From positions 1-43,603 of IMG/VR virus record IMGVR_UViG_3300025300_000024: 43,603 nucleotides of DNA. One strand, written 5' to 3'. This document shows, in pieces, positions 23,880 to 31,456 of this stretch (position 1 is its first letter; each line of letters begins with the position of its first letter). This DNA is from a virus. The translations under genes and the position numbers were made by a program. The notes beneath the pieces are model-generated. The model was given only the letters and a program-made list of their open reading frames with translations. It was not told where the DNA came from and did no database searches.

Positions 23880-24217
23880 ACTCTTCGATCCATAATAGCT
23901 CTAAGAACATTCTGCATTGTAGAATCCATACTCCGTAATAGTTCCGTTTGTTTTACAGCCTCAAGAGCTGACTGCTCTCCTCTAGTATCTTGTCTCTTAC
24001 CCATAGCATGAATTTCTTGAATCATGACACGAGAGTTTTCTTTTGCGTCCGTTTCGCTCGTAACGAATTGCTTTAAAGATTTATTGTTGCCGTTAGAGCT
24101 ACCCACGATTCTTGATTTTACGAGATCGATCACGCCAAAAGATTTTAAAGCAAGATACATAATTCCGGCTATTAATAAATCCTGATTCGTACTTAGATTT
24201 GGAACAAAATCTAACAT
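23876..24217 (-). CDS. Membrane-anchored coiled-coil protein; possible i-spanin
   Basis: The product is 113 aa: a short N-terminal segment, one membrane helix (about residues 13-32), then a polar, helical coiled-coil-like tail. This is the shape of an inner-membrane spanin (Rz-like), which disrupts the outer membrane in the last lysis step together with an outer-membrane lipoprotein. Tight coupling to the endolysin (ATGA) supports a lysis role. The ATG at 24217 is 2 bases after the fibre gene's stop and preferred over an upstream TTG at 24244. No o-spanin lies next to it; the lipoprotein at 27212-27388 is a candidate. Confidence 0.6.
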   Translation of the reverse strand: MLDFVPNLSTNQDLLIAGIMYLALKSFGVIDLVKSRIVGSSNGNNKSLKQFVTSETDAKENSRVMIQEIHAMGKRQDTRGEQSALEAVKQTELLRSMDSTMQNVLRAIMDRRV

Positions 24218-24219
24218 AA

Positions 24220-25173
24220 TTAAATACTCGAATATTCTATCCAAGCCGCATAGACGTATAAAGTATCCGTACCATGGGCGCCTGGAATCATTGTGATATT
24301 AAAGAAACCTAAAGGTGCTCCAGATATATTAGCGTTAGCTATAGTCCCTGTCTCCTCAGCAAGAGAAGAACCAAAAGCAGACGAAACTCCGCCCATTTCA
24401 GTATCTCCTACCTTATCGTAAAACTGTACATCAATCGTAGGAGTATCTGTACTACCACTCATATTACCTAGAAGATGAAAGGTAATATCAACGGCTGGAT
24501 TCAAATCTCTAGGCATGACTACGGGCGGAAACTGAATCTCAGTTACATCCGATGCGGCCCATTCTAGTCTCAAGGCCTTATCTGTCGCGGCATTGACGCG
24601 CTTAAGTTTAGGCGTAGAATCTATGCACAGTATGCCCCCGTGGGCCGAGAGATTCTGAATATCATTAGAAGCAATCTCTCTAGCTGATGTAATATCTAGT
24701 GGAATATATCCTACATTAACCAGGGTTCGTAGTTGTGCAGGAGTTGAGGCAACAATGTTCCCGCTAGCTAGACGGGCCAAAATCGTACTGGCTCCCATGG
24801 CTAGCTCAGCTGGAGTATCCACGGCTCCCTGTGAAGCAATAACTGAATGGGCCCCGGAGAACAATTCAGGACTTATCGTATTAATTAGTTTTAATACATC
24901 CACATCTGAAAACGTCTTAGTTGTAAGACTACTATGCGATACCTTGATATCAAATGTTTGCGTTGCGTTGTGGTCATCAGGATCTAACCAGAATTCGAAG
25001 AAGCCATTAGTATCTGTAGTAATCGGATTAGTGTCAGACCCACCCGTTATAGCATCATATACGTTCGTAGCATCAGTAGTCGTACCTTTATTGTATACAT
25101 TAATCGTAGCACCACTAATAGCTGTTCCATTCGTATCTCGAACGTGGTCGAAAAAGTGCTTCCTAGTAGCCAT
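24220..25173 (-). CDS. Tail fibre-like protein, 317 aa
   Basis: Residues 1-90 form an N-terminal domain with Gly-Ala-Thr-Ile-Asn-Val-Tyr and Thr-Asn-Gly-Phe-Phe-Glu-Phe strands. This resembles the carboxypeptidase-regulatory/Ig-like domains found at the base of phage fibres. A helical Ala-rich stretch (110-150) and a beta-rich C-terminal region (190-317) follow. Position between the adaptor and the lysis genes is consistent with a structural fibre or tailspike. The receptor and any enzymatic activity are not evident. The start overlaps the upstream 44-aa gene's stop (TAATG). Confidence 0.68.
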   Translation of the reverse strand: MATRKHFFDHVRDTNGTAISGATINVYNKGTTTDATNVYDAITGGSDTNPITTDTNGFFEFWLDPDDHNATQTFDIKVSHSSLTTKTFSDVDVLKLINTISPELFSGAHSVIASQGAVDTPAELAMGASTILARLASGNIVASTPAQLRTLVNVGYIPLDITSAREIASNDIQNLSAHGGILCIDSTPKLKRVNAATDKALRLEWAASDVTEIQFPPVVMPRDLNPAVDITFHLLGNMSGSTDTPTIDVQFYDKVGDTEMGGVSSAFGSSLAEETGTIANANISGAPLGFFNITMIPGAHGTDTLYVYAAWIEYSSI

Positions 25174-25307
25174 TACGTCACCTTAGGAGTCAGAGTGAGG
25201 CCACCCAACGTGGCAGAACATCCATCAGGCGTATGAACTAAAGTCTCTAACTGTGTGGCTGTTGAGTTCGAAACATTTGCGAAGCAATTCTTTGCACTCT
25301 GAGCCAT
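25173..25307 (-). CDS. Small hypothetical protein, 44 aa
   Basis: The ORF runs from ATG 25307 to a TAA that overlaps the ATG of the fibre gene. GAGGG lies upstream. The product is polar with two Cys and no membrane segment. Tight spacing on both sides (3 bases to the adaptor gene, 1-base overlap to the fibre) supports translation. No family is recognised. Confidence 0.6.
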   Translation of the reverse strand: MAQSAKNCFANVSNSTATQLETLVHTPDGCSATLGGLTLTPKVT

Positions 25308-25310
25308 AAT

Positions 25311-26033
25311 CTACCCTCTTATATGCGCCGTTTCGCCTGATAGGTCAATTTCAGTATTCACAGAAGCTAGTTGCCGAGCATCAGATTCGAACTTAATAGT
25401 AAAGAATTCCACTCTATGGTCCTGGCGAAGAACAGGCATTAACTCGGCCAGAGCACCGTAATATAAAGCATTCTCGCCAAAGGTAAGATAGAAATCCTCG
25501 TCGGAATTCGAGTTATAGTCTTCTGGAATCTGATAGAAACTTATTTCTAACGAACGATCAGTTAAAACCGTACTATTATCGGTAATCGGAAAAAGAAAGA
25601 ACTCCTCTCTAAAGATAGAATATGCCAGTGGAACACCTTCTAACGAATCGTCAATCTCTAATACATTAAACGATCTAGGAGTAGGGTCAGTTATAATAAC
25701 CAACCGATCGAAATCAGGCTTATTATACTTCTGTAACGCAACTACGGTTGCGGCTGGCGTCTTAGAGGTATCTACAACCTTTACAGACCCTGCTTCGCCA
25801 GAAGGAACAAGACCCTTAAATCGGTCGGGCTGTGGATAACTAGGGGTATTAGTAGCTAGGGCTACCCGGGCTATCTCTTCCATAGCTTTATAATTATTAT
25901 CAAGACACATACGTTTCTTAGAAACGTTGATCTTCTCATCGATCATACCGCCTAGCGTATCCGTAATAATCGGATCTCCTACACGACGGATATCACGGGC
26001 TATACGATCTCGTAAAGTTTGGAGAGTAGGCAT
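25311..26033 (-). CDS. Head-tail adaptor (tail tubular A-like) protein, 240 aa
   Basis: The N-terminal helix Thr-Leu-Gln-x-Leu-x-Asp-x-Ile is followed by beta strands and a C-terminal helical segment. That segment, with Tyr-Tyr-Gly-Ala-Leu-Ala-Glu-Leu-x-Pro-x-Leu and a short tail ending near Ser-Gly, is the typical pattern of podovirus adaptors (T7 gp11/P22 gp4 type). These bind below the portal and link to the nozzle. A nozzle-like gene lies downstream at 20.6-22.2 kb. The ATG overlaps the upstream stop as TAATG. Confidence 0.72.
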   Translation of the reverse strand: MPTLQTLRDRIARDIRRVGDPIITDTLGGMIDEKINVSKKRMCLDNNYKAMEEIARVALATNTPSYPQPDRFKGLVPSGEAGSVKVVDTSKTPAATVVALQKYNKPDFDRLVIITDPTPRSFNVLEIDDSLEGVPLAYSIFREEFFLFPITDNSTVLTDRSLEISFYQIPEDYNSNSDEDFYLTFGENALYYGALAELMPVLRQDHRVEFFTIKFESDARQLASVNTEIDLSGETAHIRG

Positions 26034-26266
26034 TACAATTCCTTTCCTTCCAGCTTCTCTTTCTCTTTCTGAATTGAATCTTCTAAGCGTTTATTACATA
26101 CAGATTCTATAGAGTATTCTATTTTGTCAACCGTACCGTCTCCGGTATTGTCAAACGCTTTTGCAATAGTCATGCAAGGAAAACCTGGGCCAAAAGGGCC
26201 AGGGGCTCCTGGAGGAATCATCGCTGTATGTATAAGTCCGAAAATAAATATAAGTATATACTTCAT
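26033..26266 (-). CDS. Small exported protein, 77 aa
   Basis: A signal peptide or anchor (residues 1-15, Lys followed by a hydrophobic run of Ile/Leu/Phe) is followed by a Pro/Gly-rich stretch (17-30). A helical Glu/Lys-rich C-terminal half contains two Cys in the mature part (about 31 and 57), which could form a disulfide. It is one of four small exported products in this segment. GAGGG precedes the ATG. The function is unknown; a periplasmic lysis or superinfection role is possible. Confidence 0.6.
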   Translation of the reverse strand: MKYILIFIFGLIHTAMIPPGAPGPFGPGFPCMTIAKAFDNTGDGTVDKIEYSIESVCNKRLEDSIQKEKEKLEGKEL

Positions 26267-26300
26267 TATGGCCCTCTTTTAGATTTGTCGGTATGGCCAG

Positions 26301-26328
26301 CCGCCGAGGGCTTTTTAACCCCCGACGG
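26301..26328. other. 10-bp hairpin in the gap after the 56-aa gene
   Basis: Arms at 26301-26310 and 26319-26328 pair over 10 bp, with two G-T pairs in the minus-strand RNA and an 8-base loop. There is no following U-tract on the minus strand, so it is not a classical terminator. It separates the 56-aa gene from the 77-aa gene and may tune mRNA decay or read-through between them. Confidence 0.45.
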
Positions 26329-26344
26329 CACAGCCCAGGGCGTT

Positions 26345-26515
26345 TTACTTCCCGCTTCCGTAACGGTCTTCGACCACGGAGTTAGGATGCTTGCCCTTCA
26401 TCCCAGACGCAGCAGACTCAAAGTTGTCTGGTCGAGGCTGAGAAGGTACCGACTTGTTAGAACTCTGCGAGGGATTAATAGCCTTCGGGTTACCGTATTT
26501 TCCTTGCTGGGCCAT
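26345..26515 (-). CDS. Small polar protein, 56 aa
   Basis: The product is Ser/Pro/Asn/Lys-rich with almost no hydrophobic residues, so it is probably disordered. AGGAGG is correctly spaced before the ATG at 26515. It sits between two exported proteins in the virion operon. No homologous family is recognised. The good ribosome binding site and operon spacing support it as a gene. Confidence 0.62.
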   Translation of the reverse strand: MAQQGKYGNPKAINPSQSSNKSVPSQPRPDNFESAASGMKGKHPNSVVEDRYGSGK

Positions 26516-26525
26516 AACAGGCCTC

Positions 26526-26813
26526 CTATTTAATGCCCAAGACAGCCTTGAGCTTAGATTGTTCCGCTTTCGTTAACGGAACTTCTCGTTGCCTTTTACG
26601 AAGTGCATTGTCCATCAACATACGAATATGACGAGTCTGAACATCTTGGAGTCCACGAGCCTTCAAAAGTTCTACCCATTTTTTGGCCGTGACTTTATTA
26701 ACTTCCAAAATCATAGCTTCTTCAGTAGTCGTCAAAGCGATAGTATATTCACCCGCCCACGCTTTTGTGAAGCTCAGCATCAATACTATCATAAGAATAC
26801 ACCACTTCATCAT
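26526..26813 (-). CDS. Exported hypothetical protein, 95 aa
   Basis: A signal peptide (residues 1-20: Met-Met-Lys-Trp then Ile/Leu/Met-rich core, cleavage near Ala-Trp-Ala) leads a helical, Lys/Arg-rich mature domain. That domain includes Thr-Lys-Ala-Glu-Gln-Ser-Lys-Leu near the end. GGAGGG precedes the ATG pair at 26813/26810. The longer reading from 26918 is unlikely because it would extend far into the upstream gene. It overlaps the protease gene by 65 bases. It is probably periplasmic after expression; the function is unknown. Confidence 0.62.
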   Translation of the reverse strand: MMKWCILMIVLMLSFTKAWAGEYTIALTTTEEAMILEVNKVTAKKWVELLKARGLQDVQTRHIRMLMDNALRKRQREVPLTKAEQSKLKAVLGIK

Positions 26814-27225
26814 CAAAGCCCTCCCCATTCCAAGTATAACCATAAACAGCTCTTCTATCTTTGTCCATAAACCATTGAGCTGGTTCGATAATACGACCCC
26901 ACCCAGGAGTCGGATCACACCAAAACCTATTCTCTTCAGTTATAATCTCTACCCATACATGATTTCCTTGAGGAACTCTTCCCGCGCACAGACGCATTAC
27001 ATCTCGGCAACCATGGCTGGCTAGATAATCGATAAGCCAAATACCAAAATCATCACAATCTCCACCCCTACGCTTGTTTGTTTCATCGGGTGTTTGCCAA
27101 TAATCTTGTCGTAGATGGTTATCAAAATCCCAGGCTTCCTTCGGCATCTCTTTATCCCACATATACCGATAGTTGCCATTATGCAAGATTTGCATACCAA
27201 CCTTAGCTAATTCAACGCCATTCAC
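26749..27225 (-). CDS. Transglutaminase-like cysteine protease (BTLCP type)
   Basis: This 158-aa protein has the papain-like transglutaminase triad: Cys57 in Gly-Gly-Asp-Cys-Asp-Asp-Phe, His89 in Gly-Asn-His-Val-Trp-Val-Glu and Asp104 in Trp-Cys-Asp-Pro-Thr. It could cleave peptides or proteins, but the target is unknown. Such enzymes in phages occur as virion or lysis-linked proteins. There is no signal peptide, although its neighbours are exported. The start is GTG at 27225 with AGGAG upstream; the nearby ATG is out of frame. It overlaps the lipoprotein gene on one side and the 95-aa exported-protein gene on the other. Confidence 0.76.
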   Translation of the reverse strand: MNGVELAKVGMQILHNGNYRYMWDKEMPKEAWDFDNHLRQDYWQTPDETNKRRGGDCDDFGIWLIDYLASHGCRDVMRLCAGRVPQGNHVWVEIITEENRFWCDPTPGWGRIIEPAQWFMDKDRRAVYGYTWNGEGFDDEVVYSYDSIDAELHKSVGG

Positions 27226-27388
27226 GAGACTTCTCCTTAAAATACTTGTTCAATTTCTCGATGTGCGTATCGAACGGGGTCTTCTTTACTGGACGGGTTT
27301 CAATCTCGACGGGCGGCTTCTGTGTCTCTTGAGACATAGACCCAGTGCAACCGGTTAGAAAGAATAGAAGTATTGATATACTTATCAT
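27212..27388 (-). CDS. Small lipoprotein; possible o-spanin
   Basis: The 58-aa product has a lipobox (Leu-Thr-Gly-Cys, Cys14) after a short hydrophobic core. The mature part has Pro residues and a Lys/Glu-rich helix. This fits an outer-membrane lipoprotein and resembles an o-spanin (Rz1-like) partner, although it is 3 kb upstream of the i-spanin candidate. Its 3' end overlaps the protease start by 14 bases, suggesting coupled translation. It may instead serve superinfection immunity. The palindrome at 27323-27336 lies inside it. Confidence 0.66.
   Translation of the reverse strand: MISISILLFFLTGCTGSMSQETQKPPVEIETRPVKKTPFDTHIEKLNKYFKEKSREWR
27323..27336. promoter_or_regulatory. 14-bp palindrome TGTCTC-TT-GAGACA inside the lipoprotein gene
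   Basis: A perfect-armed member of the dispersed GTCTC-NN-GAGAC family, about 100 bases upstream of the cysteine protease start. It encodes part of the segment just after the lipobox. No promoter is recognised here. Its presence within coding sequence is compatible with a DNA-binding site. Confidence 0.4.
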
Positions 27389-27403
27389 ATCGCTGTCCTA
27401 TTC

Positions 27404-29110
27404 TTAGGGTGCCGAAAGCACTCCGTTTGCATCTACAACAACATTTCGTGTACCACTGCCAGCGAGCGAGTCTATGCGCACGCTTCCTGCGTCAACCCAG
27501 AGGGCGTAATTGTTAGTCGCTTCTGAGGCCGCACTCTGGATGTAGAGGGAGGCCGATGCAGTTACGGTCCCGGTGGCGGTTATGTTAGGCTCTTGAATCC
27601 AGCCACTCGCGATGATTGGCGCAGTCCCAGAAGGCACTGTGACAGCACCGCCCGCGCCAGTAATCTTGAAGCGAGAAAAGGATGTATTTGTGGTAGCTGT
27701 CAAGGCTTTCGTCGCGACCAAAAATGGATTATCGATATCTGACAAATCGGAATTCGCGCCAGTGACAATCGCGTTCTTGTTCCCGTCGACATAAATCATG
27801 TACTCATTGTCGTCAGATTCGACTCGGAAATTTCTATCGGCTCCGCTGTCATTTATTGTTACGTTCCCATCCAGCGTTGCATCACCTGTGGTGATTGCCG
27901 CGAATGTGCTTGCAGTTCCGCCTGTAGCAGTATCAAGACCACCATTAATAACAACTCCCCCTGCAAATGTCACATTTTGCGCCGATGAAATTGTGATGGC
28001 TGTCGCAATGCCTCCACCATGCGGTCGAGTGCCAAGTTTCAGTTCACCTCCATATTGTCCTGATGTTGAATTTTCTTTTTCTGTCCAAATTGAAGCGAAT
28101 TCTGTGAGATTGGTTGAAGCCTCGAAACGCCCACCCAATAGGATTCCACTGCCAACTGCGTCTGCTACAGGCGTATTATCGAATATGGATATCACCTCTC
28201 GCGTCCCACTCCCCGTCCTTGCTGTGCCAGTGACTGTGAGCGGGGTCGTCGAGGTATAGGCGGTTCCGCCAATCGATACGATTTCATTTCCGGAGTCCAC
28301 AAAAATCATTTTTGCAATGTTGGGGGTTTTAACCGTGAAGTCGTAATCGCCCAAGGTACTGTTGAAAACAGAACTGCCGCCGGTGGTTGTCAATCCAGCC
28401 AAAGCCCCGACACTCGTTATTTGAGTCTGAGCGGCATCCACCGAGAGCGTGTGTGCTATCCCCTCGCCGCTAGTCGCGCCCGTGCTGCTCAAACCTGTAC
28501 CCGCCGTAATCGTGCCGACGTAGTTACCTGTGGTATCTGTACTCAGAGCTACACTGTTGGCCTGGATAGTAGAGATAGCGGTAACATTGCCAGTTCCGGC
28601 AAAGGTCGGAGAAGTCCAGGCAACGTCACCTGTCATGGCGATAGTACGGCCTGTAGCTAAGGCTGTCGCAGTTGATGCGTTACCTGATAAGGCCCCAGTA
28701 AAATTGGTTGATGTTAGCGTACCCGTCGAGGGGTTATACTTTAAATCGCCGTCCGATTCCAAACCAAGATCTCCACCATCTAAATCTCCACCGGCAGTGA
28801 ATATGATGGCGTTCTCTTCGTTCGTGCTTTCGTTATCCGTGATTGTTACAGTTGTTGCAAGCGCGGCAGTACCAGAAATCGAACCTGCTAGTGTTCCACC
28901 TACTACGGTTATAGTATTCGCGCCGGAACGATAGAATCCAAGATCCGTCTCTTTTGAGAATGTAATACTAGGACGCGTACTCGTTCCATCGTTGAATATA
29001 CCTACATTTCGCTTAAAGACAGGTCCTCCACCGAAAGCGGCAAACGACGGTACCGCTATCGTCAATGATAGAACAACTGCCGCTAATCCAGCAGAAAACT
29101 TTTTAAACAT
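27404..29110 (-). CDS. Fibre-like Ser/Thr/Gly-rich protein with N-terminal signal peptide, 568 aa
   Basis: Residues 1-24 look like a Sec signal peptide (two Lys, hydrophobic Ala/Val/Leu core, Ser-Phe-Ala cleavage). The rest is a Gly/Thr/Ser/Ala-rich beta-strand repeat protein of the type found in environmental phage tail fibres. It includes several Leu-Asp-Gly-Asn-Val-Thr-Ile-like units. A signal peptide on a virion fibre is unexpected, since tails are assembled in the cytoplasm. It may instead be exported, or be a host-derived surface protein. Its bases look more GC-rich by eye than its neighbours. GGAGA precedes the ATG. Confidence 0.72.
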   Translation of the reverse strand: MFKKFSAGLAAVVLSLTIAVPSFAAFGGGPVFKRNVGIFNDGTSTRPSITFSKETDLGFYRSGANTITVVGGTLAGSISGTAALATTVTITDNESTNEENAIIFTAGGDLDGGDLGLESDGDLKYNPSTGTLTSTNFTGALSGNASTATALATGRTIAMTGDVAWTSPTFAGTGNVTAISTIQANSVALSTDTTGNYVGTITAGTGLSSTGATSGEGIAHTLSVDAAQTQITSVGALAGLTTTGGSSVFNSTLGDYDFTVKTPNIAKMIFVDSGNEIVSIGGTAYTSTTPLTVTGTARTGSGTREVISIFDNTPVADAVGSGILLGGRFEASTNLTEFASIWTEKENSTSGQYGGELKLGTRPHGGGIATAITISSAQNVTFAGGVVINGGLDTATGGTASTFAAITTGDATLDGNVTINDSGADRNFRVESDDNEYMIYVDGNKNAIVTGANSDLSDIDNPFLVATKALTATTNTSFSRFKITGAGGAVTVPSGTAPIIASGWIQEPNITATGTVTASASLYIQSAASEATNNYALWVDAGSVRIDSLAGSGTRNVVVDANGVLSAP

Positions 29111-29125
29111 TAGAATCTCCTTCAG

Positions 29126-29153
29126 CCCCCTCGAGCTCGATTACCCGAGGGGG
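29126..29153. other. 8-bp GC-rich hairpin between the 124-aa and fibre-like genes
   Basis: Arms CCCCCTCG (29126-29133) and CGAGGGGG (29146-29153) pair perfectly around a 12-base loop. On the minus strand it lies between the stop at 29162 and the ATG at 29110. No U-tract follows, so it may be a partial terminator, an mRNA processing site or a stability element that sets relative expression of structural genes. Confidence 0.5.
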
Positions 29154-29161
29154 AATATTGT

Positions 29162-29536
29162 CTACAGAGGGAGGAACATCAATTTGACGTCGAACTCACT
29201 TGAATCCTGAGCGTCATTAGTGATCACGATCTTCGCGGCATCCTCGACTCCCCAACCTGGATTGTCGATGGTATAGAAACGACCCTTAGCCAACGGGACG
29301 CCTACAGTATCCGTCGAATCACAATCACGCGATGTTCCGCCTGAATCTGTTATTGTGTTACGCAATTTGGCCGTAATAGCCACACTCGAAGATACATTAA
29401 AGATAAACACGACCGCTTTGGCCCCTGATTGAAGAACAGGACCTAAAGAACCGATAGTAATTATCTTCTCAGTACCCGAGGACGCACCGGCCGCATACGT
29501 TACACTCGTATTAACAGCGTGTCCAGGAGCGGCCAT
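29162..29536 (-). CDS. Structural-type hypothetical protein, 124 aa
   Basis: The product is beta-rich with many Ser/Thr/Val, contains a central Gly-Gly-x-Ser-Arg-Asp-Cys-Asp turn and ends Leu-Met-Phe-Leu-Pro-Leu. It has no signal peptide or membrane segment. It follows the two decoration-like genes with a 4-base gap, so it is probably another minor capsid or fibre-associated protein. I do not recognise the family. Confidence 0.65.
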   Translation of the reverse strand: MAAPGHAVNTSVTYAAGASSGTEKIITIGSLGPVLQSGAKAVVFIFNVSSSVAITAKLRNTITDSGGTSRDCDSTDTVGVPLAKGRFYTIDNPGWGVEDAAKIVITNDAQDSSEFDVKLMFLPL

Positions 29537-29540
29537 CTAC

Positions 29541-29900
29541 TTAACTCCCCATAGTGACTATAGCAAAAAATGGTACAACTTCAGCCGAGAGGTCTGTAGT
29601 ATTAGCCACCTCGTCCAAAGCCGCAGCATCTGCACCGGCCTCAAAAGCTTTCATCTTCGCGGCACTAGGGTCCCAAGCCCAAACATAACCGGTCTCGGAA
29701 TTGCCCGCTAGAATCATATCAATCGAAGCGCTTGTACCGTTTGCCCCAAGTTCGGCAGCCGTGATAGCCTCTCCGTTTGTCGGATAAGAGGAATCGGGAG
29801 CAAATGTCCCGGTCACCTTAACCTTGTTTTCACCTTCCCATCGACCGTTTTCCCCGGCGTGTATACGCTCTCGGGCTACGATCGTAAAAGTAAGAGCCAT
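29541..29900 (-). CDS. Decoration-like capsid protein, paralogue 1, 119 aa
   Basis: The product starts Met-Ala-Leu-Thr-x-Thr, has a Ser-Tyr-Pro-Thr-Asn-Gly-Glu-Ala motif, and a C-terminal Glu-Ala-Gly-Ala-Asp-Ala-Ala-Ala-Leu-Asp-Glu-Val segment. The same features occur in the gene at 29913-30230, so the two are tandem paralogues. Small proteins of this pattern often lie next to the major capsid gene in short-tailed phages and are probably decoration or head-fibre proteins. It ends 4 bases before the next gene. Confidence 0.72.
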   Translation of the reverse strand: MALTFTIVARERIHAGENGRWEGENKVKVTGTFAPDSSYPTNGEAITAAELGANGTSASIDMILAGNSETGYVWAWDPSAAKMKAFEAGADAAALDEVANTTDLSAEVVPFFAIVTMGS

Positions 29901-29912
29901 GTTAAATCCTCC

Positions 29913-30230
29913 TTACAACCCAAATGCGATGAAATTAACGAGCTCAGCTGAGAGATCTGTCGTATTGGCGACTTCGTCCAATGCAGCCGCATCAGCTCCG
30001 GCTTCATACATTTGGATCTTCCCTGTGGCCTTGTCCCATTGAGAAACGTAACCATTAGTAGAAGCTCCTTCAGTCTGAAGATGAGCTAATTCGAGACCGA
30101 ACTTGAAATCTCCATACACGACCGCTTCACCGTTTGTGGGGTAAGAGCTGTCAAATGTGATCTGTCCATAAACCATTGTAAATGATTTAGGCAGAGAAAC
30201 TCTTTCTGTGACTGTAATAGTGAGAGCCAT
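29913..30230 (-). CDS. Decoration-like capsid protein, paralogue 2, 105 aa
   Basis: This protein shares the N-terminal Met-Ala-Leu-Thr, the Tyr-Pro-Thr-Asn-Gly-Glu-Ala motif and the C-terminal Ala-Gly-Ala-Asp block with the neighbouring 119-aa product. The middle differs and it is shorter. Position directly after the major capsid gene supports a capsid-surface role. A clear ribosome binding site precedes the ATG. The pair probably arose by gene duplication and may form mixed decorations. Confidence 0.72.
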   Translation of the reverse strand: MALTITVTERVSLPKSFTMVYGQITFDSSYPTNGEAVVYGDFKFGLELAHLQTEGASTNGYVSQWDKATGKIQMYEAGADAAALDEVANTTDLSAELVNFIAFGL

Positions 30231-30248
30231 AACATTAAACCCTCCCAG

Positions 30249-31424
30249 TTACGCTGAGAATGCAGTCATGCCAGTCCAGTAGAAATGCGTCTTCTCATGG
30301 GCCAGTTCGACTCCAGCTTCAGTAAGGAACTCATCCTTCCTTGCATCATCGCCCTTGCTCTGACGATGGACCAAGAAAGACGTGTCATCAATGTAGCGAT
30401 AACGAATGTTGTTCAGATCCAGGCCCAGTAAGACACCGCGCCAACTAGAGATCTGATTAAACAACGGGTGCATCTTAAGGAACAGAGTTCCGAACGGGGT
30501 AACATACTGCTGAAGTTTCATCCCGTATACAGTCTCTGCAGGTCCAACACTGATAGTAGTTTTGTTCTTAGCCAACTGATTAAGAACGTTGATTGTGGTA
30601 GAACCACACAATGCGAGTTTCTCGGTAGACCCGAAACGGAAGGCCGCTTCAAGCTGCGTATCAATAGTCGTCTCAGATACGGAACCCGAGAAATCATTAG
30701 TATTCGTAGAAATGTAGTTTTTAACGCCCTTAGTCATACGACGAACCATACCATTTGTGGCATCCGTGGCCTCAGCCTGTTCACCGAATATAAAAGCTTT
30801 CTCCATTTCAATCGAATGCTCTTCCAAAGCTTCTCTCTTGGATCGCATATACTGAGACTTCGTCCTAAGACGGGTCTTCAATGCAGTACGAGTAATGAAG
30901 AGAGGAGTTCTGAAAATTTGCGTATAGTTAGTCACAACGCTCGGTGCGCGCCTTACAGACGTTCCAATCGAGTCACCTTCCGTATACGCTTTACCAATCA
31001 CGATCAAAGTATCGTTGTCGTTAAGTGCCGCAGCGGCAGTCGAACCCGAAGATCTTTCCACCGTTACGCTTGTGGCAACGACCTGATCTGCAGTTACCCG
31101 CATAACCTCATCCGTTCTCAAGTTGAGAAGAATATGGTTTTTGGTAAACTGCTTAGTTGGAGTAGAGCCTGCATCATCGATCGTAAACGTGGTAATGCCC
31201 GTAGCATAACCTGAACCTTCGTTAATCGTGCAGGTCTGCTCAGGAGTCTCCTGTTCAAAGATCTTAAATTCTGGATCTTCTGCTCGCTCCTTAGGGAGCT
31301 TAGAAAGTAAAGCCGTTAGTGGGGCCGAACCGTTTGGCCACAGATGAAGAATTGCCGTTCTATAATCTTTTGGCCTCTCATCGGTGGAAAACGTCCCTGT
31401 CCCAAGAAGTCCTAATGTAGCCAT
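30249..31424 (-). CDS. Major capsid protein (SU10/DUF5309 type)
   Basis: This 391-aa protein fits the SU10-like/DUF5309 capsid family. Features include an N-terminal arm with Ser-Thr-Asp-Glu-Arg-Pro-Lys-Asp-Tyr, a Tyr-Thr-Gln-Ile-Phe-Arg-Thr-Pro segment near 168 and a long charged spine helix with Arg-Ser-Lys-Arg-Glu-Ala-Leu-Glu. Beta-rich peripheral domains follow. It is expected to adopt the HK97 fold and form the head shell. It lies directly after the scaffold gene, with portal upstream, the usual order. A GTCTC-NN-GAGAC palindrome lies next to its AGAGG ribosome binding site. Confidence 0.85.
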   Translation of the reverse strand: MATLGLLGTGTFSTDERPKDYRTAILHLWPNGSAPLTALLSKLPKERAEDPEFKIFEQETPEQTCTINEGSGYATGITTFTIDDAGSTPTKQFTKNHILLNLRTDEVMRVTADQVVATSVTVERSSGSTAAAALNDNDTLIVIGKAYTEGDSIGTSVRRAPSVVTNYTQIFRTPLFITRTALKTRLRTKSQYMRSKREALEEHSIEMEKAFIFGEQAEATDATNGMVRRMTKGVKNYISTNTNDFSGSVSETTIDTQLEAAFRFGSTEKLALCGSTTINVLNQLAKNKTTISVGPAETVYGMKLQQYVTPFGTLFLKMHPLFNQISSWRGVLLGLDLNNIRYRYIDDTSFLVHRQSKGDDARKDEFLTEAGVELAHEKTHFYWTGMTAFSA

Positions 31425-31436
31425 GATTTACCTCTT

Positions 31437-31450
31437 GGTCTCAAGAGACA
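31437..31450. promoter_or_regulatory. GTCTC-AA-GAGAC palindrome just before the capsid gene
   Basis: The arms are perfect at 31438-31449. The site lies in the 32-base gap between scaffold and capsid genes, beside the capsid ribosome binding site. In the minus-strand RNA the CUCUU segment could also pair with the following AAGAG, overlapping the Shine-Dalgarno AGAGG. It may therefore control capsid translation or serve as a protein-binding site. Confidence 0.5.
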
Positions 31451-31456
31451 GCCGAG

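Noticed and set aside
26301-26328. Intrinsic terminator
   Set aside because: The hairpin has no U-tract on the coding strand, so it is listed only as a structure.
28421-28934. Plus-strand ORFs opposite the fibre-like gene
   Set aside because: Long open frames here follow from the Ser/Thr/Gly-rich codons of the minus-strand gene. No start signals are seen.
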